Positions 1 to 10,670 of a DNA stretch of 64,000 nt are shown here, one piece after another. This stretch comes from Cheiracanthium punctorium (lineage: Eukaryota > Arthropoda > Arachnida > Araneae > Cheiracanthiidae): positions 682,001 to 746,000 of the forward strand of contig JAWZYV010006201.1 in assembly GCA_038373885.1 (NCBI GenBank). The letters are read 5' to 3'. The notes beneath the pieces were generated by a model that was not told where the DNA came from, made no database searches, and worked only from the letters and a program-made list of their open reading frames with translations. Position 1 is the stretch's first letter, and each line of letters opens with the position of its first letter. The position numbers were made by a program, and so were the translations under genes.

Positions 1-138
1 AGTGAATGCAAACCATTAGTCCCGATTCAGATACAGTATCTCTGTTCACTATGGAGGCGCTTCAGTTTTACTGAACTTCGGATATAGTGGACGAAAATTT
101 GATGGTCCCCAAAGGTTCACTATAACTGGAGTTGACTG
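1..138. mobile_element. pogo/Tigger-like element, right end only
   Basis: The stretch ends at 138 with a terminus that reads on the minus strand as CAGTCAACTCCAGTTATAGT, followed by TA at 139-140. Phrases such as 'tagtggacgaaaatttg' and 'ttcactataactgga' are the kind of diverged repeats seen in Tigger/pogo terminal inverted repeats. The left part lies outside the window, so neither element size nor coding content can be seen. The call rests on the terminus alone. Confidence 0.45.
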
Positions 139-345
139 TATATCTATATACTTTATATTTTGTACATCTTTAGTTATATATTTAGTTTGTTGCAGGATTT
201 TTTTTTTTTTCATATTATTACAGGAGTGTTATTTGAATATGATAATATAAATACAGTAGAAGATCGATATACCGCAATTCTATAAACCGCATTAACACTG
301 CGGATGTAAACAGAGAAAATCACAATTAAGAAATTTCTACGATGT

Positions 346-376
<31 letters not shown>

Positions 377-1040
377 TTGCTTTCCTAGTGAATTAATTTT
401 GAGACATTAGATATATCCCACAACATGCCAAGCTTAAAATAAACAGTTATCCTCCCATTCATCAGCATAACAGCTGGCCCGCTGGGTCAAAGAGGAAGAA
501 ATGTTTACTTTAAAAAAACAAGGAACCTCTCCCTTTTTCCCTCCACTACAGAACCACTCTCTTTCTCCCTCCTCTACCATTGACTTCCCAAACAGACGTT
601 TATTTATTTAGTTATATTTCTCTTTGTAAATTAAAAACATTGATTTGTTTTATATTAAATCGTATGCCATTACTTGGCTTCCTAAATCATACGCATCATC
701 ACCAAAATGTTTTTTTTTTTTTTTTTAATGTGTGTGTGTGTGTGGGTGAGGGAATACACATAGAATATTCTAAAATAAAAATAGCCATGTTTCTTTAATT
801 TTGGCAAGAAGAAAGGTTTTAAAATGAACGGTTTTCTAAACAAAGTTGGGGAGGGGCACACGCCCCCGCCCGAGGATATGCTTGTCTCAATATTGACAGT
901 AAAATACTTTTAAACAGTCTATGAGAAGTAGGGGAGGGAGAGTTTTCTCAATGTAACACTATTTTAAAACTAAATTTTGGAACTGGATTTAAGCCATCAT
1001 TAGTTAAAATGAAAACTGCTGAACTAATGTATTGTGCACA

Positions 1041-1748
1041 AAATGCATGCACAAATGTACTCAGTTTGCAAACCTGCATGAAGAAAACATTTTTGAATAT
1101 TTGGTAATGGATGATAAGTCACAAATTGCTAATCATTTGACCAGTGCTGAAATAATTTCCTCTGTTTCAAAACAAGAGGAAAACAATTTAAAAGCAGTGA
1201 CGGATAGTTAAAATCATTTAAAAACAGGTAAAAACACATTAAAATCCTTTATGTAGCACTATCGGTGGCGGCCACCACCTTCTTCAGCACAGGTCTTGGT
1301 TCTAAATGGCCGGCTCTCTTCCTCAGCAGGACGTTCCACCCAGGATCAATCTGTGCATGGCGCTGTGAATGAAATGACGCATGCGCAGATCGATCCTGGG
1401 TGGAACGCCCTGCTGAGGAAGAGAGCTGGCCATTTAGAACCAAGACCTGTGCTGAAGAAGATGGTGGCCGCCACTGATAGTGCTACATAACGGATTTTAA
1501 TGTGTTTTTACCTGTTTTTAAAAGAGGAAAACAATTCTGAAACAGAACCAAATGCTGGAGAGAAAGTTGAAAAACTTTCAGAATCTGAAGAAATTTCCAT
1601 AAGAGATCAATATTTTAAATTCCTAGAAACACAAGACTGTGTAACCAAAGTAAAATTATTACCTGTTCAAAGGCTGCAAGAAAAGTTATTTGTTGAGAGA
1701 TTGCAAATTCTAAAACAAATCAAAAGTAATATATTGTTTAACAAATAA
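1041..1748 (+). pseudogene. C-terminal remnant of Tigger-like transposase, split by an insertion
   Basis: An open frame runs through 1083-1187 and resumes after the inserted sequence at 1536-1748, ending in TAA. Visible pieces include IFEYLVMDDK, LTSAEIISSV, YFKFLETQD and RLQEKLFVERLQ. This acidic, then helical tail is typical of the region after the DDE domain in Tigger/CENP-B-like transposases; the DDE core and the HTH are absent. The two halves share the 15 bases around GAGGAAAACAAT, so removing one copy with the insert restores a continuous frame. Family assignment is from pattern memory. Confidence 0.55.
1189..1521. mobile_element. Foldback (inverted-repeat) insertion with 15-bp target duplication
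   Basis: The arms at about 1222-1350 and 1385-1520 are reverse complements with few mismatches; both contain GCCATTTAGAACCAAGACCT or its complement. The short middle holds 'gcatggcgctgtgaatgaaatg'. Outside the arms, AAGAGGAAAACAATT occurs at 1174-1188 and again at 1522-1536. It interrupts the Tigger coding remnant, so it is younger than that element. No protein-coding capacity. Small ORFs on both strands here are simply the two arms read through. Confidence 0.75.
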
Positions 1749-2003
1749 ACTTTAATGCTTTTGGTAATTTCAATTTATTTATTTTTTCTGTAAATAAATA
1801 AATTCCATTTTTTTTTGTTTTTTAAAGTAGTATTTGTATTTAAAAAAAGTTTTAAGCATTATATTTATGTGTTCCAGCTATATTTTAATATGTTTACTAG
1901 GGACGTTTAATGATATAAGTGAATGATCCATATAACCCAAAATTCTATATAATGCAAAACCTTGCGTTTTGAGGTTTGCATTATAAAGATACTACTTCTA
2001 CTG

Positions 2004-2634
2004 TAGTAACTCTCACTGATTAAAATGCATTTTTCTTATAATAAAGCTCGAGTCAGTTTGTAAGGAAGTATATGTGAAAATAATTGTTTGATAAAATAAT
2101 AATTCCTGTTTAATTGACACTCTTAATTCATTATTAATCACATTGAATATTTTATTAAAAAAAAAAAAAAAAAAGCTGTGTACATTGAAAGACAGGCAGT
2201 CATGTCTAATTATTGCATTTTTTCTTGTGAATGTTTCAAATGTTTTTTCTTCTGAATTACAATTTTTTTCTTTGGATCAGATCCTAGTTATTGCATGGAC
2301 ACTTATGCCCATGCACTGGACACATCATTCGAACAGAACCAAAGAAATTGTGATTATTCAAAATAACTATATTCAAAATAACATATATTCAAAATAACAT
2401 GATGAGCCAGCTATGTAAAACTTTAAAAGTGCCCTGAGTTAAAAAATGTTTAGTCAGGCCATGGTGATTGATTATCTGTTAAAATTCAATTGTAGTGAAA
2501 ATGTTTGTTCCTAATCTGCTTATAAAAAAATGATGAGGAATTGTAAAAGAAAAGATTGCGCTTTAGATCTGTTTATCTTGTGTCTCTAGACATTTATCTT
2601 CAATAAGAAAACTAATTCACCATTTTATTTTAAG
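2004..2634. other. Non-coding stretch before the first exon
   Basis: AT-rich sequence with an A-run at about 2157-2174 and short ATTCAAAATAAC repeats at 2355-2398. I see no gene or mobile-element end here. If the exon at 2635 is real, this is intron. Confidence 0.4.
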
Positions 2635-2760
2635 GGTTGAACTGGAAGAATCTTATTCCAAGATAGTGGTGCAACTTGACAAGATGAGGAATGTTTATAA
2701 GTCTTTATTTGCTGAATTCTTAAGTGCATTTGACACTTTTAGAAAATCTTTTAGTGACAG
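2635..2760 (+). CDS. Candidate internal exon of an unidentified host gene
   Basis: A pyrimidine-rich tract ending TTTTATTTTAAG precedes 2635, and a GTCAAT donor follows 2760. One base completes the previous codon, then 41 sense codons run without a stop, leaving AG for the next exon. The peptide contains LEESYSKIVVQLDKMRN and SLFAEFLSAFDTFRKSF: charged, probably alpha-helical, with no cysteine or transmembrane segment. Its phase fits exactly with the exon at 10536, which starts with a single base completing AGT (Ser). I do not recognise the protein. Codon content looks like a real gene and unlike the surrounding transposon debris. Upstream exons would lie outside the window. Confidence 0.5.
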
Positions 2761-5576
2761 GTCAATATTTCTATTTCTTTACCTTCCTTTTATTAAGTGT
2801 GAAGTTTTCAACTTGACAAGTCGTTTTGTACGATAACTGCAAAGAAAAGAATTGCTGTTAAATATTTATTATACAAAAATTTAAGAAATTTTTGTATAAT
2901 AAATTGTTATTCTGCTGTGTGTGTAATTCTCATATAAGATTATTATTATTTTTTAAGCTTTTAAATCTTGTTAATTTATTAGCTTTTGCCGAATTATTTG
3001 TTGTGGGAATCATCTCCATTTTTGAGGTTTTGAAATTCTGAATTCAAAGAGAGTTATTAACAATAAAATAGAAAACTTGAAGATTTGTTTCACTTGTATT
3101 TTAAACTTTATGTTATGGCTTGTTTGCCAAGCTGACAACTAAAACAACTTTAAAATCATGATGTAGAAATGGCATCATCTATCTTGCACATTAAAAATAA
3201 CTACTTGAGTAAGCAACCTGGAGTTTTATAAACTGTGATTTTCTAAATATCATAGCTCAGAGGTCTGTTTAGGAGAAATTTGGGCCCGTTAATGGACCCT
3301 TCATAAGTATTTTATCCTAAAAACAAATCTCTCACAAAATATTATATTTTAAAAATGGTAAATGGTCCCTTTACAAACCTGTGTTTATATCTATAATCAA
3401 ATATTTGCAAATCGTACAAACCCTCCCAACATAAATGGTGCGTAAACAATACTTTGCTTTTTTACAAAATTTAGATTTGTAAAATTGTATATTTTTCGCA
3501 AATTCATGAAAATGTTACCTTATTTTCACAAAAAAAGGATCCTGGCTAGAAAAACCTGATTGAATGCTAATTTTAGTTTCACAGAATTATGAGTAAATTT
3601 TTCATAAAAACAGGACCCTGTCTGGACAGTTGTAACCATTCCCTGTCAGCAAGCTTGATTTATATATTTGAGTGTGACGTGTGTGTGATTGTCGAAATAA
3701 GGAACACTAAAATGGGATTGTAAAATACTACTTTATTAACAAGCTAAAAGAAAAAACATAGATCTAATGATTATTACATCTTAAAAGACTTAGTGACAAG
3801 ACACATATACCATGTTACATATTGTTCCTACTGGCACTAAAAATTATCATACAAAAGAACTTAACAAGTAAAACATAATTGCTGTTGAAAAGTAGTAATT
3901 GAACTTCGGTACCACTCAAATAATCAGGCTTATGTGTATTAAATTGGATAAGAGAAATAATCCTAGTTATCCAAAGATGACTAAAGTTAAGAAAAATATT
4001 TAACACTCAAATTACCATAGTAAAGTTCACATTGCTACATTTAATAGTCCTGCTTTGTATTTTGTTAATAAAACATGATTGCCAGACATGACAAGAGCAA
4101 ATTAATTAAGGAAAATAAAAGGACAAAAAAAAAGTGGTAAAACATCCAGGAAAGGCTGTTTACCAAAAAAGCCCCCTAGATATTAATCTTTATCGTCCCT
4201 GTTGATGCATACTGCATAAACAGGGACGCTTTTCTCAAAGGCAAAAGAAAATGAAATAATAAAAAGGGGGGTGCGAACACGCCAAATGATAGCTGCCTGT
4301 ACAAAAGAAGAAATTGTACACAAACACTGGCAGGGTGAAAATGTTGAGAAAAACCACAGAATTGTGAAATCTGTCCCTTAGTTGTTGCTACATTCTGCTG
4401 TGGACACCATCACTAAGACAAACGTAAAAGACACCTCTCCATGACCCGGTTGAAGGAGGATTTCTTTCACTTTTGTTGGTAACTCCCGCTGGAGTAGAAA
4501 TCTGGCATCTGTTTGCTGGGTTCTTTACCATTTTGCTGACAACTCACAAGAGCCCGATTAGCTCATGGGTGACTGAATCCATTTACATAGCCATGAAATC
4601 CAACTTCTCGAGGACAGTGATGGAAGGTAGTGGACAACTCACTAATTCAGGACTGCTGAATAGTAGTTGCTGTCGCCACACACCCCAAAATAAAAAAAAT
4701 TATGAAACGACGATCTGTTTGTTGTGCATTGGGGCCATGATTTTGGTTATTTCAATGCATGCTGCTTCATCGCCATCATAGTATGGTGGGAAAAAAACTC
4801 CTCATGTCTCCTTACAGATGACCAAGCATTTCAGCTTTCCAAATGAATCTGACTGAAAATCCTGCATTTACTGCTTACTTCCTGCCCCGAAAATCTCCTC
4901 TCAGCCAATCAGAGCACACCCACTCATTCCAGTTGCAATGAAAGACTACCCCCAGAGGCAAAAAGTGGGAAAAAAAGTTTCTAAAACATATTCCAGCGAT
5001 TGCGAGAAAAAAAGAAAATGGCGGCATCAACTGAATGTTGCAAGAGCAACAAAAAGTGATGTAATCATGCAAAAAAGATGGAAAAATACTTAAAAAAACC
5101 AATGAAACTTCTTGGAATTTAAGTGAGAGGAGCCTGACAACCTAAAGCAAATGCTGCAAAATTTTGAAACCGATGGGAACATGTGAACATGCAAAAATTA
5201 TTTAAAAACCCATCAAAATGTATCTAACAGGAAGGAAGACATGGTGCACGGCCATTAAATAAAAACTCTAGATTAGAGCCGCAGAACTGCAAATTTTAAA
5301 ATAGAATATTAATCCCAAATACTATAATTTGAAAAAAAGCACAGGAAAAAAAAAAAAAAAAAACATATGCAAAACAAAATAATTAACACCCTCCCTCCAA
5401 GAAAGTTTATAAATTATGTTGTACATAATTAAAATCTAACCAAGAGGAAGGCTGAATTAAAAAAAAAATTGCATACAAAGTGAAAACACGACAGTAGAAT
5501 AGAGGGATTAAGAAATTTCAGAATTGAAATTTCAGAATGGCTTGTTTAAATATTACACAATATTAAAATTAAAAAA
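2761..5576. other. Probable intron, no recognised gene
   Basis: Contains a perfect 17-bp-stem hairpin at 2866-2902 and a second inverted repeat at 4194-4228 with arms CGTCCCTGTT and AACAGGGACG. Small ORFs at 4473-4781 (+) and 4875-5102 (-) show no family motif. An A-run lies at about 5345-5363. The rest is AT-rich sequence with no visible element ends. Confidence 0.4.
2866..2902. repeat. Perfect hairpin, 17-bp stem and 3-base loop
   Basis: Arms TTATTATACAAAAATTT (2866-2882) and its exact complement (2886-2902) enclose AAG. All A/T except two positions. No function can be read from the sequence. Confidence 0.8.
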
Positions 5577-6787
5577 TCTGATGTGTCCAACACATGACTT
5601 CCTTGCACGTCCATTAGATCAAAAATATTTTCGACGCACTTCCTCTAAACTTATTTGTTTGAAAGAGATAAAATATCAATAATAGTAAGGTTTAGCGATT
5701 TCTAGACAAATATTTCGATATCGCCAAGCTGAGTTCAATTTGAAAGATTTCCTTCTGACACTTTATTTGGCGATATTTCACCAAAATCCGACAAACTTGA
5801 GATAGTCTGCGAGATTTTGGGGATAGCTAAAGTAGTCATCGACCACAGAATTTCAATGAATTGAATGCATCCATACACCTCAATGTATTTAAAGTCATTT
5901 GGCTCACCCTGTAAATAAATTCTCAGTCGATTGCTGTCAAAAAAGATATGGAAAACAGTTAGATATTACAATAGTTCTAAATACAAAAGTTCAAAAATCT
6001 ACGAGTTAAAGTTTTAGTGTTTTACAAAATACGAAATAATGTTTGGCGCCAAATTTGGCGATATTTCGGCGAAACTCGTCAATGTCGACGACATTTGGCG
6101 AGATTTTAAGCATGAACCAAACAATGACAGATTATCGCCAAATTTGGCGATATTTCGCCAAAACTCGCCAAGAACGATGACAAATGGCGATACTTTGGGC
6201 ATGGACCAAATGACTGACTATCGCCAAATTTGGCGATATTTCGCCAAAACTCGCCAAGGTCGAGGACAGACGGCGAGTTTTTGGGCATGTACCAAACAAT
6301 GACTGTCTGCAGTTGTATTATATTGAAGATGTCCATAGACATTAAAGTACTAAAATTCTTTTCGGTGGTCCTGTAAATAAACTCTCCAGTAGATTGGAAC
6401 CAAAAATCGAGATGCACAACTAGATGTTACAACATTCTTATATATGAAATTTCATAATAGTTTTTGAGATTTGAGAGTTAAATATGCACACACGTACACC
6501 AAAAGTCGCCAAGCTTGGCGGCTTTTGGCATAGTTCTTGAGGGAGGCACGTGACCGTGGTCGGACCATTACCTAACTTATGTGGTAGGACAGTATTGTGC
6601 TTGAAATGGATGAATGCCCCTAAAATTGCCATTGACCGTAATGTATTGGAAATCTTTTGAGTGTTCCTGTAGCAGAACTACAAATGATAAAGACGCTTTT
6701 TTTAAGAGAAATTCATTTTCGAACTCTTTACAGCATACATCACTTCTGAGTCGTTTGAAATAGCCCAATACCTCTAAAAAACGCTTT

Positions 6788-7300
6788 GATGAATTTCGGC
6801 CCACAGAGCGTAATGTATTTCGAATGTTTTGGGCGGTTCTGTAGATAAACTATTCAGTCGAATGGAATCGAAAGGGGAGGTGCACAACTAGATGTTACAA
6901 CAATCCTAAATATAAAGTTTCAACATTCTACGCCTAATAGTTTTTGAGATATGCGAGTTTGATGAGTTTCGGCCCATTGAGCGTAATGTATTTCGAATGT
7001 TTTGGGCAGTCCTGTAGATAAACTATCCAGTCGAATGGAACCAAAAGGGGAGGTGCACAACTAGATGTTACAACTATCCAAAATATGAAGTTTCGACATT
7101 CTACGCCTAATAGCTTTTGAGTTAGGCGAGTTTAATGAATTTCGGCCCATAGAGCGTCATGTATTTCGAATCTTTTGGGCGGTCCTGTACATAAACTATC
7201 CATTCGATTGCCACCAAAAGGGGAGGTGCACAACTAGATCATAGAACAATCCTAAATTTCAAATCTCAACATTCTACGACCAATAGTTTTTGAGATATGC
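6788..7300 (+). repeat. About three ~173-bp tandem monomers inside A1
   Basis: The phrase GAATTTCGGCCCA with its following AGCGTAATGTATTTCGAAT recurs about every 173 bases (6788, 6961, 7134). Each unit also contains GATAAACTATCCAGTCGA and GGGGAGGTGCACAACTAGAT, with variants. A2 carries only two such units. More diverged relatives of the unit extend leftward to about 5870 with the motif CTGTAAATAAA. Confidence 0.75.
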
Positions 7301-7312
7301 GAGTTACATACA

Positions 7313-7348
7313 TACGTACGTACGTACGTACATACGTACGTACGTACA
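7313..7348. repeat. CGTA tetranucleotide tract
   Basis: Repeated ACGTACGT with CATACGTA variants, near the 3' end of element A1. The A2 copy has the matching tract at about 32420-32440. Confidence 0.85.
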
Positions 7349-7564
7349 GACGGCATGGAAAAACTGGCCACAGCAGACTCGCCGCTGGTCAAAATGAGTT
7401 GCAGACGCGTTAATAGGATCGTGCATGCTAGCCTACGATAGGACGCATCGAAAAATTTTTTTAAATTAAATTTAGAGGTAGTCAAAATCGGTTTTTTTGT
7501 CGAAATTTTTGCCCCCAAAATTTTTCGGGATCACATTACTTCCTTATACTACGTACAAGGAAGT

Positions 7565-8951
7565 AAAAAGATGCATTTCATGAAATTTTTCTATAATTTT
7601 TTTTTTTATGTCATTTTAAAAATTAAGAAGTTAAATGCATGATCTGGAATCAAAATCTTTTTAGTTCTTTTAAATCTAGCTATGATACACAAGTGGACAA
7701 AGCAAATCCTCCTTCTTAAACAACAGATGAAGTTTAATTAAAATAATAACAAATAAAATATCATTGATCAAAATGTCATTAACATTAATCTTCAAGTTGG
7801 GAACAATGTTTTGAATTTTCAGTTATAAATGTTGTGTTAGTCATGATAGAGTGACCTGAGTGTTTTTCTTTCATAATTTTCCAAGTAAAAGAAAGAATGA
7901 ATAGTTAGCAACTGAATGAAACCCCATATGCATTTTAAACCATTCTGTATAGTAAAAAAATAAAGATAAATTGTATCATTCAGGAAGCATTAAAAATTAG
8001 GTCAAAAAAAAAAGAAAAAAGAGTGAGAAGATAAATTGAGTTAGTTTTTATTTTTTTTATGTTTTTTTTTTTTAATTATTTATACCAACTTGGTTTAAAA
8101 GAGACAACTCTTTAAATTGAAATTCATCTTTATTCATTCTTGAACAATTGTAGTTCATTCACTATTCATCGGCCTCTCCTTCCTGAAAGACCATTTTTCA
8201 GTTGAACAATAGTATTGCTTCCCTGGTAGAAATCTCAAAATTATTCTTTTCTTTGAAAGTCTCATTGGTAGAAAAAGGGCTATTGTACCATTTACTGAAA
8301 TTAACCTTTTTTTTTTTTTTCCCCACAAAGAAAGTAAAGAAGTTGTCTAGATTAGTTATATTTCAAATTTGATACTTAAAAAAAAAAAAAAAAAAAAAAA
8401 AAAATTGTCACTTATTTAGCTGATGGAAAATAATTCTTTAAATGTATATAGACACATATAATAATAGATTCATTCAATAAGTTTTTTGTAAATAGATTCA
8501 TTCGATAATAGTTTTTTGTAATATAGATGTTGCATGAATGTTTGTTTTTCAGATTACCTCTTGGATCCAAACATTTAGTGGTACTGACAAAAATTTGGCG
8601 AAACCAATCTTTTCTTATCATTCAAAATCGCTAAAAGAAATGTAATTTTCAACTGCGTGCACCAATTTTTGGTTGCACCGTACACCTGTGTGACCCCTTA
8701 TTTGCATACCTGCTCTATTCAGAGACCACCTCTGAAAAACCATTTTCTATGGTCCAGAGGGTGGTTTCTATGGAGAGAGGCTTCACCATAATAAAAAAAA
8801 ATTGCATTCTCTAGTTTAAAACCCTTCTTTTGGTGATTTCTATATGCAGCTTCAAAGGTATTTTTCGTTTGATATGCTCCAAATCATGCCTATGATTTTC
8901 AAAAAAGCTCTAGGGGAGAAAAATGTGAACACAATTTGCATTGCTTTAATC
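7565..8951. other. Intronic repeat-poor stretch
   Basis: AT-rich with T-runs near 8050-8070 and 8310 and an A-run at about 8380-8404. At 8700-8800 'gaccacctctgaaaaacc' and 'gggtggtttctatgg' look like a decayed Tigger end but no partner end is seen. No gene recognised. Confidence 0.4.
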
Positions 8952-9070
8952 CAGGGATGGGCAAACTTTTTCGGTCGCGGGCCAAAAATCGAAAAAAAAA
9001 AGTTTAGTGGGCCAAGATAATTTTTTCTAAAATTTTAAAAACAACATACAAGTATTACAATTTAAATATG

Positions 9071-9262
9071 TTAATGAGATGAATGAAATTGCGATTTCAT
9101 TTTTAAAAGTTCCTTATATTGAGGTTCGAACTGAGATGTACTGATTCTAAGGAACGAGGCTAAATGCTCATCTGTCAGTCTACTTCTGATAGAATTCGTT
9201 CTAAGGTTCATTGTTGAAAACACTTGTTCACATATATAAGATGAAGCAAACATAGCACTCAT
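9071..9262 (-). pseudogene. hAT transposase C-terminal dimerisation domain fragment
   Basis: The 63-residue frame contains ASSYICEQVFSTMNLRTNS followed by SRLTDEHLASFLRIST. The order Y-x-C-E-x-x-F-S then R-S-x-L-T-D-x-H-L is the hallmark of the hAT C-terminal dimerisation domain in the ZBED5/GTF2IRD2/SCAND3-like clade. It ends in a stop at the left. It was continuous with the fragment at 10023-10235 before the nested insertion separated them. The catalytic core and BED finger are absent. Confidence 0.8.
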
Positions 9263-9305
9263 TTTCTAGGCGTGAGTTATTAAATTTGGGAAACTTACTT
9301 TCGAT

Positions 9306-10051
9306 CAGGGTTTGAGCTGAATTCAAAAGTTCTTTAGCATAAAAGCTAAAATCTGAAAAAAAGTTTTAGCAAAATGCTAAAATACCTGTAAATACAAGTT
9401 CACATAGCATTTTCGATGCCTTAATAGTGTTTCATTTACATTTGTATATTAAATATTAAATGTAGGCTTGACACCTTTAAAGAATTAAGATATCATGCCG
9501 ACATTTTCATGCTAAAATACCAATAGGTCTGTAAATACAAGCTGACACATAGCATTTCCGATGACTTAATAGTGTTTCATTTACATTTGTAAATTAAATA
9601 TCAAAATGTAGGAATGATATCTTTAAAGAAGTAATACACAGCAGTAAAAAAACATTTTTTAAAAATTGAAATGAAAATTAATAATTGTACTTATCATTAA
9701 GAGAAAACAAGTTCAATTCTAAGGCAGTACAAGCCCAAAATAACACATACTGAATTAATACTGAATATTGTTGAAATTTATAGTAAATTAAATGTCTTAG
9801 TTGTGATTTATATTCTTTTACAAGAAATATTATTTACTATATAAAACTGCATTATATCAAGCTTATACCATACTTTATCGGTTTTCCTATAGAAAAATTT
9901 CAAGAATAAAGAAAATAACAAATAAAATATGTTTTTATTATTATTCAAAACAAAGGCTTTAGCAAAATAGCGAAAGTGTCTTGTTTCATTTTTGCATTTA
10001 TGTAAAGTCTTTTCGCATTTCGCTAAAAATGCGACCGTAGCAGAATCCCTG
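9306..10051. mobile_element. Nested hAT-type non-autonomous element, copy 1
   Basis: Starts CAGGGTTTGAGCTG and ends GCAGAATCCCTG; flanked by CTTTCGAT at 9298-9305 and 10052-10059, an exact 8-bp duplication. It lies inside the hAT transposase remnant, so it is younger. The interior repeats 'gctaaaat' and 'tttcgca' motifs near the ends and has no ORF. An internal segment (9480-9620) partly repeats 9370-9470, which makes this copy longer than the one at 19762-20332. Confidence 0.85.
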
Positions 10052-10235
10052 CTTTCGATAATGATTTGTAAAACTCTGGCATATTTAGAAACAACTGCTT
10101 GAGATGATTGTTAGATTGCAACTCAATTAATTCAAGCTGCAAATCTGACCTCACTGCTTCACAATTTACATTGAAAGGCATGGTAAAAATGTCCAGTTCT
10201 GTTTGAATGACCTTGAAATCTGCGTTCAAACTCAA
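10023..10235 (-). pseudogene. hAT transposase fragment upstream of dimerisation domain
   Basis: The real part is about 10060-10235. It reads VIQTELDIFTMPFNVNCEAV, then LQLELIELQSN, then MPEFYKSL. This is the region just before the dimerisation domain in GTF2IRD2/ZBED5-like hAT transposases (compare the usual L-Q-x-E-L-I-E-L-Q phrase). The last residues at the left come from the nested element. Confidence 0.75.
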
Positions 10236-10535
10236 AATGCAGTTTTTTTCAAGCCATCTTCATAATTCGTAATATCGATATATAATATATAAATATATAT
10301 TTTCTTTTAATTTCCGGCTGACCGGCAAATTAAAATTCTATCCGTGGGCCGGATAAAACCTTACAGGGGGCCGGATTTGGCCCGCGGGCCATAGTTTGCC
10401 CATCCCTGCTTTAATCAAACAAATATCTAAAGGTGTTAAACATGATATTGAAATAATGCTAATAATATTTACAAATTATTTTATTTTTATTTATTTTGTA
10501 ATATTTTTTTTTTTTTTTTTTTTTTTGCATTTTAG

Positions 10536-10666
10536 TCATGCTGGGAGAAAATACATCCAGGAGAGATTGCTATTTGAGACAGAAAGTAAAGACAAAATTT
10601 TGAAAGAAAGTAAAGACAAAATTTTGAAATGTTGGGAAACCAGCAAGATTTTATCATTAACAGGAG
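10536..10666 (+). CDS. Candidate internal exon, downstream partner of 2635-2760
   Basis: A long T-run and GCATTTTAG precede 10536. The first base completes a Ser codon left open by the upstream exon, then 43 codons run open: HAGRKYIQERLLFETESKDK, then KCWETSKILSLTG. The donor is either GTTGGT after 10666 or GTATTT after 10670. A 24-bp in-frame tandem duplication encodes ESKDKILK twice at about 10580-10627. The peptide is lysine/glutamate-rich and likely helical, continuing the style of the first exon. No known family recognised, and no clear third exon follows in the window. Confidence 0.5.
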
Positions 10667-10670
10667 GTTG

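Larger units (their letters stand above)
254..2003 (+). mobile_element. Tigger/pogo-like DNA transposon, internally deleted
   Basis: The ends match as inverted repeats: the left starts CAGTAGAAGATCGATATACC and the right, read on the minus strand, starts CAGTAGAAGTAGTATC. Each end is flanked by TA (252-253 and 2004-2005), the target duplication of Tc1/mariner/pogo elements. The element is 1750 bp, including a 348-bp later insertion plus duplication at 1189-1536. Only the C-terminal part of a transposase is left, so this is a deletion derivative. A poly-T run lies at about 350-375. Confidence 0.7.
5577..7564 (+). mobile_element. Satellite-bearing element A1 (TC start, 3' terminal hairpin)
   Basis: Starts TCTGATGTGTCCAACACATG, itself a hairpin, and ends ACTTCCTT-loop-AAGGAAGT at 7538-7564. 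An A-run lies on both outer sides. The same element in opposite orientation occurs at 32205-33822, with matching ends. Inside, the first part carries many palindromic GCCAAATTTGGC motifs. A second part holds monomers of about 173 bp, recognisable by GAATTTCGGCCCA near 6788, 6961 and 7134 and by GGTGCACAACTAGATG. Then comes a CGTA simple-repeat tract at 7313-7348 and a non-repetitive tail. No ORF of any family. The architecture resembles Helentron-associated elements, which is inference. Confidence 0.6.
8952..10408 (-). mobile_element. hAT transposon relic with exact 8-bp target duplication
   Basis: Left end CAGGGATGGGCAAAC and right end GTTTGCCCATCCCTG are perfect 15-bp inverted repeats, flanked by CTTTAATC at 8944-8951 and 10409-10416. 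Subterminal 'gcgggcc' motifs occur at both ends. Transposase remnants lie on the minus strand, and a second element is nested at 9306-10051. This is the terminus type of Charlie/GTF2IRD2-like hAT elements. Confidence 0.9.

Noticed and set aside
4473..4781. 102-residue ORF as a gene
   Set aside because: No family motif, no splice context, and composition like its non-coding neighbourhood.
6039..6417. ORFs on both strands across the GCCAAATTTGGC block
   Set aside because: Palindromic repeats give mirrored open frames; no protein signal.
8700..8800. Tigger-like terminal repeat
   Set aside because: Suggestive phrases only; no opposite end and no TA duplication seen.
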